From the NCBI GenBank assembly GCA_014378965.1, contig JACMMR010000046.1, forward strand, positions 1 to 7,452: a stretch of 7,452 nt of DNA, given 5' to 3'. Source of the DNA: Candidatus Parcubacteria bacterium (GTDB lineage Bacteria > Patescibacteriota > Minisyncoccia > Phycocordibacterales > CAIZLB01). Below are positions 1-5,800 of this stretch, piece by piece. The notes below the pieces were generated by a model. The model ran no database searches. It saw only the letters and a program-made list of their open reading frames with translations, and was not told where the DNA came from. The translations under genes were made by a program, and so were the position numbers. Each line of letters starts with the position of its first letter. Positions within the stretch are counted from its first letter, which is position 1.

Positions 1-19
1 AATTTGATACTGTTAGTTG

Positions 20-583
20 ATGGATTTAACAAATAAAAGTAAATACATCGTATATATTGATGAGTCGAATATTTTGGCAAAAAATGGCCACTGTGTTTAT
101 GTAGCAGTCTGTGTCAGATTTTTACATAAAGATGATATAACCAAAAAAATAAAAAACATAGAGGAAGACTTGAAAATTTCATACGTTCATTGGGCGGACA
201 TGCCTTGGAAGTTAAGAGTAAAATTTGCAGAAAAGATTAAAAGTACAGACTTTTTTTGTCAAATATCAATTTATAAAAACCCTATAAAACAAAATAATAT
301 TCTAGAAGATTTTTTAGTTAAAATAATAGAGCTTAACGATAATATATTTAAAATGACTATAGATGGTAATAAAGGTAAAAAATATGTCAATAAATTAAAA
401 AAAGTATTAAAATGTAAAGGGCTTAAGTTCTATAAAATAAATTTTGCAGATGATAAAAGAGAACCTTTAGTACGGTTGGCAGATTTTATGGCAGGGATGT
501 ACAGGTCTTTTTTGGATAATAAAAACTCAGAAAATATCTATATATACAGTTTATTGAAACATAAAATAAAAATACCCGATTAA
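20..583 (+). CDS. DUF3800 domain protein (RNase H-like fold)
   Basis: Encodes 187 residues resembling DUF3800, a family of uncertain biochemical role with a predicted RNase H-like fold, often found in phage, plasmid and defence neighbourhoods. What is seen: an N-terminal beta strand ending in YIDES (residues 12-16), a central HWADMPWK (57-64), a strand with an acidic TIDGN (113-117), and the C-terminal signature VRLADFMAG (151-159). The acidic residues D14, E15, D115 and D155 are the candidate metal-binding set, by analogy with RNase H folds. An in-frame TAG at 14-16 closes the frame upstream, so the N-terminus is complete. ATG at 20 is preferred over the TTG at 17; neither has a Shine-Dalgarno sequence. 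The gene is far more AT-rich than the ATPase gene downstream (11 of 60 bases are G or C at 361-420), which suggests separate acquisition. It ends in a terminator, so it is probably not co-transcribed with the next gene. Biological function unknown. Confidence 0.8.
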   Translation: MDLTNKSKYIVYIDESNILAKNGHCVYVAVCVRFLHKDDITKKIKNIEEDLKISYVHWADMPWKLRVKFAEKIKSTDFFCQISIYKNPIKQNNILEDFLVKIIELNDNIFKMTIDGNKGKKYVNKLKKVLKCKGLKFYKINFADDKREPLVRLADFMAGMYRSFLDNKNSENIYIYSLLKHKIKIPD

Positions 584-593
584 GGGTATTTTT
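568..593 (+). terminator. Rho-independent terminator of the DUF3800 gene
   Basis: A perfect 10-bp stem pairs 568-577 (AAAAATACCC) with 584-593 (GGGTATTTTT) around a 6-base loop, GATTAA. The 3' arm ends in a run of five T, as in intrinsic terminators. The TAA stop codon of the DUF3800 gene is in the loop (581-583), so the hairpin overlaps the end of the coding region. The matching A-run on the 5' arm means it could also act weakly on the opposite strand. Confidence 0.8.
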
Positions 594-599
594 AGTCTA

Positions 600-672
600 T
601 GCGACTGGCGCCAGTAAGTGGGTGAGAGTTCTTTTGAAACTCGAGTGGTCTAACGGACCTTTGTCCCCCTTG
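600..672. other. GC-richer structured intergenic block, identity unknown
   Basis: This block stands out from the AT-rich flanks and is built from short inverted repeats. They are a 12-base palindrome ACTGGCGCCAGT (604-615); a 5-bp stem GAGTT/AACTC (626-630 with 638-642) around the 7-base loop CTTTTGA; and two mutually exclusive 4-bp hairpins sharing GGACC, namely GGTC/GACC (647-650 with 656-659) and GGAC/GTCC (about 655-666). The second stem has the geometry of a tRNA anticodon arm, and CGAGTGGTCTAACGG (642-656) resembles a class II tRNA D-arm. However, no acceptor stem or T-arm can be built on either strand. Possibilities are a tRNA-derived remnant, a small structured RNA or a recombination site. 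I cannot choose between them. Confidence 0.35.
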
Positions 673-720
673 CTCGTTATTAATTGTATTCTAGCAAATA
701 TACAACCCTTGTCAAATCTA

Positions 721-736
721 TGGTAAAATACACATC
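721..736 (+). promoter_or_regulatory. Extended -10 promoter, probably giving a leaderless mRNA
   Basis: TGGTAAAAT at 721-729 matches an extended -10 element (TG, one base, then TAAAAT). Only seven bases separate the end of the hexamer from the ATG at 737, so a normal start site 6-8 bases downstream falls on or next to the start codon. No good -35 hexamer lies at the usual 16-18 base spacing; the best TTGACA-like sequence, TTGTCA at 709-714, is only 9 bases upstream. The absence of any purine-rich ribosome binding site before the ATG agrees with leaderless initiation. Confidence 0.55.
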
Positions 737-2461
737 ATGAATGACGAAAAGAAACAAAAACCAATAACCTATTTTGGTATTACTGACGCTCGGGGCAAAA
801 CAAACAAATTTGGCATATATAAAGAGGACCGCCTTCGTCACATGTACGTTATTGGGAAGACAGGTATGGGTAAATCAACCCTGCTTGAAAATATGGCCAT
901 CCAGGACATTCAAAATGGTGAAGGTATGGCATATCTCGATCCGCATGGTACAACAGCTGAAAAGCTCTTAGAATTCGTCCCAGAACATCGTATCAAGGAT
1001 GTTATTTACTTTGCACCATTTGATATGGAATATCCTATTGCGTTGAACGTGTTGGAAGATACAGCAGAGGGAGATGAGTCATCACAAAGTATTCGTTCTC
1101 AGTTTATCGTATCAGGACTGATGTCAACATTTAAAAAAATATGGAAAGATCAGTGGTCAGCTCGTATGGAATATATTTTGAACTATACACTTCTAGCGCT
1201 TTTGGAAATACCTGAAGCCACACTACTGGATGTTAACCGTATGCTTTCAGATAAGATATTTCGAAAGGATGTGATCGATCGTCTCAAAGAGCCAACTGTA
1301 AAAGCTTATTGGGAGAAAGAATTTGCGTCGATGACTGACAAGATGGTGGCCGAAGCAGTACCAGCAATCCAAAACAAAGTAGGACAATTTATTTCCAACG
1401 CTCTGATACGAAATATAATCGGACAAACAAAATCTTCATTTGATTTTCGAAAAGCTATGGATGAAAAAAAAATAATTATCTTCAATCTTTCTATTGGACG
1501 AATCGGTGAAGATGCCGTGAACTTGTTAGGATCACTTTTTGTAACAAAGATTTATCTTGCTGCTATGAGTCGTGCGGATATATCAGAACGTGATATGAAG
1601 GAAATGCCAAATTTTTATCTATACGTTGATGAATTCCAAAATTTTATCAATGATTCATTTGCGCAGATTTTGTCACAGGCTCGTAAATATAAGCTTGGAC
1701 TTATAGTGGCCCACCAATACGTAAAGCAGATGACTGAGATCGTGCATGACGCGGTTTTTGGAAACGTAGGAACAATGATCGCGTTTCGTATCGGGGCCGA
1801 TGATGCCGATTCTTTCGAAAAAGAATTTAAACCAACTTTTTTGCCTGAAGATTTTACAAATATCGGGCGCTTCCAGATGTACTTGAAACTCATGATCGAT
1901 GGTGTTGCTTCTTCAGCATTTTCCGCCTCCGCTATGGGCCCGTGGCCTCGTCCTGATCAAAGCTTTGTTAAAGAGATAGTTGATTCCTCACGAGTTTTGT
2001 ACTCCTTTCCAAGAAAAGACGTAGAAGATCATATTTTAAAATGGACACTTGGAGGAGACAGGGGAGGAAAAGCTGAAGGAAATCAAACAAGAACTGAACA
2101 ACCGAAGCGAACAGAGCAAAGAATGGATCAGCCAAGATCTGAGCAACGAACAGATCCGAGACGCGATGACAGACCTCGCGAAGCAAATAGAGAGCCGCGC
2201 AGAGATGCTCCACGAAGTGATATAAGACAAGACCGACCAAGAACAGATCCGAGACCTGTAGACCGTCCTATACCTGTACACAATCCGTTTAAGATGGCAT
2301 TTAAGGAAATAGTAAAAGTCGAAGAACCTGTTTTACAACAAAAGGTGTTTCATGTAGATAATGTAATAAAAGTTCCTGAAATAACATTTGAACCCAAACC
2401 AGTTCAGAAAAATGAAGTAGATGAAAATACTCTTAAAGACGTTTTAGGCTTGAAGGAATAA
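737..2461 (+). CDS. VirD4/TraD-like conjugative-transfer family ATPase
   Basis: Encodes 574 residues of a type IV secretion DNA-binding/TraM-recognition ATPase of the FtsK/HerA superfamily, the class that couples or pumps DNA during transfer. Visible motifs are Walker A GKTGMGKST (40-48), LDPHG (67-71), Walker B YLYVDEF (294-300, D298 and E299 catalytic) and a sensor-like segment IVAHQY (323-328). Unlike classical VirD4 it has no N-terminal membrane helices, because Walker A comes about 40 residues in; it is therefore probably cytosolic or recruited by a membrane partner not seen here. Residues about 440-515 are a low-complexity tail rich in Arg, Asp, Glu, Gln and Pro, followed by a more ordinary segment of about 60 residues ending DENTLKDVLGLKE. 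No relaxase, VirB4 or other transfer gene lies in the window, so the substrate and role (conjugation, DNA uptake or something else) are open. The ATG is chosen because the promoter abuts it. The gene is richer in GC than its neighbours. Confidence 0.85.
   Translation: MNDEKKQKPITYFGITDARGKTNKFGIYKEDRLRHMYVIGKTGMGKSTLLENMAIQDIQNGEGMAYLDPHGTTAEKLLEFVPEHRIKDVIYFAPFDMEYPIALNVLEDTAEGDESSQSIRSQFIVSGLMSTFKKIWKDQWSARMEYILNYTLLALLEIPEATLLDVNRMLSDKIFRKDVIDRLKEPTVKAYWEKEFASMTDKMVAEAVPAIQNKVGQFISNALIRNIIGQTKSSFDFRKAMDEKKIIIFNLSIGRIGEDAVNLLGSLFVTKIYLAAMSRADISERDMKEMPNFYLYVDEFQNFINDSFAQILSQARKYKLGLIVAHQYVKQMTEIVHDAVFGNVGTMIAFRIGADDADSFEKEFKPTFLPEDFTNIGRFQMYLKLMIDGVASSAFSASAMGPWPRPDQSFVKEIVDSSRVLYSFPRKDVEDHILKWTLGGDRGGKAEGNQTRTEQPKRTEQRMDQPRSEQRTDPRRDDRPREANREPRRDAPRSDIRQDRPRTDPRPVDRPIPVHNPFKMAFKEIVKVEEPVLQQKVFHVDNVIKVPEITFEPKPVQKNEVDENTLKDVLGLKE
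2054..2281 (+). repeat. Low-complexity Arg/Asp/Glu/Gln/Pro-rich coding repeat region
   Basis: This part of the ATPase gene encodes a degenerate run of short units such as RTEQP, RSEQ and RTDPR, with almost no hydrophobic residues. A 15-base exact direct repeat, GAACAGATCCGAGAC, occurs at 2148-2162 and 2241-2255, encoding RTDPR both times. The composition implies an intrinsically disordered, mixed-charge linker between the ATPase core and the C-terminal segment. Repeated nucleotide units suggest that it expands and contracts by slippage or recombination. Confidence 0.75.
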
Positions 2462-3506
2462 TCTTGTCAAGAGTCTTGTCAAGGATTATTTTTCCACGGC
2501 GCTCAAATAGTTGGTGGACGATGTATGATAAACCAAACACAAAAAATAAGATAGATATAAATGATATCCATAGAGGAATATTTTTTATATTGGCATATGT
2601 AAATAAGATCCTTCCAATTTGTTGGTGGAGTAAATACAATGGATAAGTAAGTAAACCTAAAATGTTTATATATTTGTTATTTGGAAAATTTAATTTATGT
2701 AAAGATAGTAAAAGGAAAAAAAGATAGAAAAGTAATATATACAAACTGATTATAGAAGGTTTAAAAGCTACACCGTAACCTTCACTTAAATAAGGAACTC
2801 TTTTGAGGGTAAATAATAATGTTGCTATCAATGTTGTACAAAGTGTAAAAATTCTTGGAGCTGTTAAACCCGCTTTATAGATTTTATAAAAAATGACTCC
2901 TGCAATAAAGTTTGGAATCCATACATATTGAGACTCTGCAGATAGATTTGGATCAAATATAGCAACATATAACATAATACAGGAAACTGGAATCGCAATT
3001 TTTTCTATTCTTTTAAATTGTTTAAAAAGAAGAAAAAGTAAAATTATGAAATAGAATTTCATTTCAATTACTAAGGTCCAGTATGTTCCGTCGAGTGGAT
3101 CTGTATTAAAAAAGTTTGGAAACATGGTTATGTTAGTCAAAAATCTATTCCATGACATATAGGAATAGATAAGGTCTCCACCAAAAAGTAGAAATAATGT
3201 TGTTATAATGGCACATACCCAGAAAATCGGATATAGACGTCCTATTCTTGATTTAACAAAGGTGTAGGCTGTACGATTTTCAGCTGACAGGGAGATAACA
3301 AATCCGGAGATTATGAAAAATAAATCAACTCCTAAATAGCCATATTGAAATAGGTACCGGAGAATTGGAACATTAACATAATTTAAATCTCGATAAAAGT
3401 AAGCAAATCCGAAGTGATAGAATACAACAAACAAAGCTGCACAGAATCTGAGTGCATTTATTGCTCCGATTTTTTGTGTATTTTGCGGTTGTGATTCAAG
3501 AGTCAT
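2433..3506 (-). CDS. Acyltransferase 3 family membrane O-acyltransferase
   Basis: Encodes 357 residues of an integral membrane acyltransferase (Acyl_transf_3; OafA/NodX-like) that typically transfers acetyl or another short acyl group to a sugar of a surface polysaccharide. Family marks are R20 and H31 in ALRF...FYHF (18-32), GVDLFFIISGF (59-69), SRIGRLYP (86-93), GTYWTLVIEMKFY (140-152, the family's W-x-x-x-x-E-x-x-F-Y block) and YPLYLLHQQ (288-296). About ten hydrophobic helices are visible. There is no C-terminal SGNH domain, so this is the single-domain form. The ATG at 3506 is preferred over an in-frame upstream ATG at 3587, because that extension would run through the end of the preceding gene; 3506 sits one base after that gene's TAA (TAATATG). 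The last residues contain a repeat, ILDKTLDKII, encoded by the terminator hairpin of the convergent gene. The 3' end overlaps the ATPase coding region by 29 bases. Acyl donor and acceptor sugar cannot be read from sequence. Confidence 0.88.
   Translation of the reverse strand: MTLESQPQNTQKIGAINALRFCAALFVVFYHFGFAYFYRDLNYVNVPILRYLFQYGYLGVDLFFIISGFVISLSAENRTAYTFVKSRIGRLYPIFWVCAIITTLFLLFGGDLIYSYMSWNRFLTNITMFPNFFNTDPLDGTYWTLVIEMKFYFIILLFLLFKQFKRIEKIAIPVSCIMLYVAIFDPNLSAESQYVWIPNFIAGVIFYKIYKAGLTAPRIFTLCTTLIATLLFTLKRVPYLSEGYGVAFKPSIISLYILLFYLFFLLLSLHKLNFPNNKYINILGLLTYPLYLLHQQIGRILFTYANIKNIPLWISFISILFFVFGLSYIVHQLFERRGKIILDKTLDKIIPSSLKRL
2457..2493 (+). terminator. Probable terminator of the ATPase gene, inside the convergent gene
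   Basis: A long imperfect hairpin begins within the ATPase stop region. AATAAT (2457-2462) pairs with ATTATT (2485-2490), CTTG (2463-2466) with CAAG (2480-2483), and CAAG (2468-2471) with CTTG (2475-2478), leaving a 3-base loop, one T-T mismatch and one bulged G. TTTTT at 2489-2493 supplies the U-tract for plus-strand transcripts. On the minus strand the hairpin is followed by CCTTCAAG with no T-run, so it should not terminate the acyltransferase transcript. The element is largely made from a 10-base direct repeat, TCTTGTCAAG, at 2462-2471 and 2474-2483. Confidence 0.65.
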
Positions 3507-3507
3507 A

Positions 3508-4278
3508 TTATAATTGTATCCAGGTTTTTGGTAGAATTTCAAGTTTATCAGACGTGGAGGTATTAGTCCATTGTTTTGGAGCGACAACTATTTTATGCGG
3601 ATTTTGATTGAGATATGCCGACCACCATGAAAATGTAGAGTTAGATATGATATTGTGAGTACACAAGCTCATAAGAATCATTTCTTCCACTTCAGGTATG
3701 TTGCTATTTGAAACAAATGTAGCCTCACCAACCTGCATGTTATTTTTAGCCCATTCAATATCATCAGAAAATATAAAAAAATGAGGATTGGTGATTTGCG
3801 ATTTGATATGATGCAACGCTTTGTAATAATATTCTAAGTCACATAAGTTGTGATGGGTACTGTTTACATAATCACCACGACGAATATGAAGTGAGACAGA
3901 GTTAGTGTTTATGTTACGAGCTACTTCCTGGGCATTCTGGCTCATTGGATTCTTAAGTGTAAATTGTTTAAGAACTTCGTCTTTCACTTCGATAAAATAT
4001 TTTTCACTTTGAAAATATTGATAATCTCCTGTAATTTTTTGCCAAATCTTTATGTAAATTTTAATCAATAGATTTCGGTGAATTTTTTTTAAATTTGCTG
4101 CAGGATCAATATTAAATTTATCTAATAAGAAAGGGCGATGTATATCTTTTCCAGTACTTTGAAAAAATGAAATATCATATATTACTTCTTTTTTATCGAC
4201 TTGGAATACTTTTAAACCATGGGCATATTGGAATAGTTGATTACCAAGACCGCCTTTAATTGTTATTATTTTTGTCAT
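3508..4278 (-). CDS. GT11-family alpha-1,2-fucosyltransferase-like glycosyltransferase
   Basis: Encodes 256 residues with the complete motif set of glycosyltransferase family 11, whose characterised bacterial members transfer fucose from GDP-fucose to the 2-OH of galactose or a related acceptor. The motifs are the N-terminal GGLGNQLFQYAHGLKV (9-24), HIRRGDYV (131-138, the HxRRxDY nucleotide-sugar binding motif), FFIFSDDIEWAKNN (167-180) and NIISNSTFSWWSAYL (209-223). Length is slightly below the roughly 280-300 residues usual for the family, but no core motif is missing. No signal peptide or membrane helix is seen, so it should act at the cytoplasmic face. The start ATG overlaps the stop of the upstream GT2 gene (TAATG), suggesting translational coupling. 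No GDP-fucose synthesis genes (GDP-mannose 4,6-dehydratase, GDP-fucose synthase) are present here. Family assignment is firm; the donor and acceptor are inferred, since some members use other deoxyhexoses. Confidence 0.92.
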   Translation of the reverse strand: MTKIITIKGGLGNQLFQYAHGLKVFQVDKKEVIYDISFFQSTGKDIHRPFLLDKFNIDPAANLKKIHRNLLIKIYIKIWQKITGDYQYFQSEKYFIEVKDEVLKQFTLKNPMSQNAQEVARNINTNSVSLHIRRGDYVNSTHHNLCDLEYYYKALHHIKSQITNPHFFIFSDDIEWAKNNMQVGEATFVSNSNIPEVEEMILMSLCTHNIISNSTFSWWSAYLNQNPHKIVVAPKQWTNTSTSDKLEILPKTWIQL

Positions 4279-5024
4279 TATCTTAGTATATTCCTTAATG
4301 TATTTAATGTTTTAGAGAAGTTGTAACCTAGGTACGATTTTTTATATTTTTCAATAATAAATTTCTGTGTATCTTTCCCGATTTTTATTTTAATACTATT
4401 GCTTTGGTTCGTATGTTTTCTATAGGCTGTTGTATATTGACTCAAGTTAGCAAGTTTATATTTTAAACCTATTTTAAGCCACATATCATAATCTTCCCAA
4501 ATCGGAAGTGTTACATCATAGCCCCCTAGGTTTAATATTTCTTGCTTTCGATAGAGTACACTTGAGTGACAAAATAGATTTTTCATTAATAGTAAATTTT
4601 TAATTAAAAAATTTACGTATGGATACGTAACTTTTTTAATTGTTTTTCCTTGTTCGTCAACGATTATCATATTTGACCCAATAAGTGCATAGTTATTGTT
4701 TTGATCTAAAAAATCATTTTGAAGAGAAAGTTTATTAGTATCAATCCAATAATCGTCACTGTCTAACACAGCAACATATTCACCAGTGGATAATGAAAGT
4801 GCTTTATTTCGATTTTCGGTGATACCTAAATTCTCAGGATTTTGTATGTATCTGATTCGATCGTCTGAATACGTTGAAATAATCTTCTTTGTATTATCTG
4901 TCGAACAATCATCAACAATAAGTAATTCCCAATCTTGAAATGTTTGAGACAGAACAGAGTCGATCGCTTGCTTTATGAAATGTGCTCGGTTGTAGGTACA
5001 CATGTGTATACTAATTTTGGGCAT
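4278..5024 (-). CDS. Glycosyltransferase family 2 (GT-A fold)
   Basis: Encodes 248 residues of an inverting GT2 transferase that adds a sugar from a nucleotide-sugar donor to a growing glycan. GT-A features in order are the N-terminal strand ISIHMCTYNR (4-13), IVDDCSTDNT (36-45), NLGITENRNKAL (65-76, nucleotide binding), VLDSDDYW (86-93, the DXD-like metal site), the acceptor-side HSSVLYRK (153-160) and WEDYDMWLK (176-184), with ED178 the likely catalytic-base region. A YRKH segment follows at 201-204. The length is that of a minimal single-domain enzyme without membrane helices. The gene starts three bases after the FkbM stop codon and ends by sharing bases with the fucosyltransferase start. 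No Shine-Dalgarno sequence precedes its ATG. Sugar specificity cannot be predicted. Confidence 0.93.
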   Translation of the reverse strand: MPKISIHMCTYNRAHFIKQAIDSVLSQTFQDWELLIVDDCSTDNTKKIISTYSDDRIRYIQNPENLGITENRNKALSLSTGEYVAVLDSDDYWIDTNKLSLQNDFLDQNNNYALIGSNMIIVDEQGKTIKKVTYPYVNFLIKNLLLMKNLFCHSSVLYRKQEILNLGGYDVTLPIWEDYDMWLKIGLKYKLANLSQYTTAYRKHTNQSNSIKIKIGKDTQKFIIEKYKKSYLGYNFSKTLNTLRNILR

Positions 5025-5027
5025 ATG

Positions 5028-5792
5028 TTATTTTTTAAGTTTAGCAATGTAATTAGCATATTGAAAATTCTCTGATTCAACATTGTATACTGAGCATTCT
5101 ATCAGACCATGCTGCATCATTTTATACAAAGTGTATGGCTTATCTTTGAAGAATGAGAATATATCTTTGAGTAAATAACCAGCATCAATATATGTACCAC
5201 CGTACTCAAGTTGAATAGCATCGACTTTACCTGCTTTAAGATATTCTGTAGCACCTCTAAGGACTGATAACTCATTTCCTTCAGTATCTATTTTTAAGAA
5301 TGAAATTCGGTCGATGTTCTGTTCTGCGCAAAAAAAATCCAAAGTTTGAAAATTTGCCTTCTCAACTTTTGCATGTAAGTTATTATTTTCAAGATCACGA
5401 TTGAAGGCAGAGTTAAGTGTTGAATCTTCGCCGTATATAAAAAAGTCTATTGTTTCATTTTTTTCTCCAAGACCTAAATTAAATGTGCTCACATTTTTAG
5501 GAAATGAGTTTTGTGAAAGAGTTTTGTACGTTTGAACTGATGGCTCGAAGCTATAAATGCGAGCTTCAGGAATCGTTTTTGAAACTAGTTCGGTCCATTC
5601 GCCAACGTTAGCCCCTACATCAAAGATGACTTTAAAATCTTTTTTATTTTTCTCTATAAAATCACCTTCACCATTTGTTGGAAGTTCGCAGTTATTTTCA
5701 TTTCGGTGATGGTCAACTATCTTTTTAGATGTTTTGTATAAAAGTGTTGATCTAGATAGTAGATAAATAATTTTTGTAAGAATTTTTTTCAT
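5028..5792 (-). CDS. FkbM-family SAM-dependent methyltransferase
   Basis: Encodes 254 residues of an FkbM-type class I methyltransferase, a family whose members O-methylate hydroxyls, including those of sugars in surface glycans. SAM-binding motif I is IFDVGANVGEWT (56-67), motif II is YSFEPSVQTY (80-89), and FLKIDTEGNELSVLRGA (165-181) is the hallmark FkbM block. The first 25 or so residues (MKKILTKIIYLLSRS...) are Lys-rich and amphipathic and may hold the enzyme at the membrane surface; they precede the catalytic domain that begins near residue 53. The gene lies 8 bases after the DUF268 stop and 3 bases before the GT2 start, placing it in the glycan operon, where O-methylation of a sugar, perhaps as a chain cap, is the simplest role. 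The start is preceded by A/T-rich sequence with no Shine-Dalgarno, and the first codons are an A-run (ATGAAAAAAATT). Confidence 0.9.
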   Translation of the reverse strand: MKKILTKIIYLLSRSTLLYKTSKKIVDHHRNENNCELPTNGEGDFIEKNKKDFKVIFDVGANVGEWTELVSKTIPEARIYSFEPSVQTYKTLSQNSFPKNVSTFNLGLGEKNETIDFFIYGEDSTLNSAFNRDLENNNLHAKVEKANFQTLDFFCAEQNIDRISFLKIDTEGNELSVLRGATEYLKAGKVDAIQLEYGGTYIDAGYLLKDIFSFFKDKPYTLYKMMQHGLIECSVYNVESENFQYANYIAKLKK

Positions 5793-5800
5793 ATAGTTTT

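Noticed and set aside
600..672. Possible tRNA-Lys (UUU) or class II tRNA gene
   Set aside because: The anticodon-like arm and D-arm-like string do not belong to one cloverleaf. No 7-bp acceptor stem pairs, and no T-arm with a GTTCRA-type loop is present on either strand.
594..690. Short open frame on the minus strand across the intergenic block, ending ...HPLTGASRID before a TAA
   Set aside because: About 30 codons with no ATG, GTG or TTG start after the upstream in-frame TAG. It lies over the structured block, so it is more likely a chance reading of an RNA-like sequence than a gene.
709..729. TTGTCA (709-714) with TAAAAT (724-729) as a classical -35/-10 pair
   Set aside because: The spacer is 9 bases, too short for a sigma-70-type promoter. 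The extended -10 (TGGTAAAAT) is the better explanation.
2148..2255. CRISPR-like or mobile-element repeat
   Set aside because: The two 15-base copies are in frame, encode the same peptide within a low-complexity tail and are not part of a regular repeat-spacer array.
1615..2281. Three minus-strand frames of 81-92 codons opposite the ATPase gene
   Set aside because: They mirror the ATPase Walker B region and its repetitive tail, have Cys/Ser/Leu-rich compositions typical of antisense readings, and lack start signals.
2464..2646. 60-codon plus-strand frame just after the ATPase stop
   Set aside because: It lies entirely antisense to the well-supported acyltransferase gene, begins inside the terminator hairpin and has no family resemblance.
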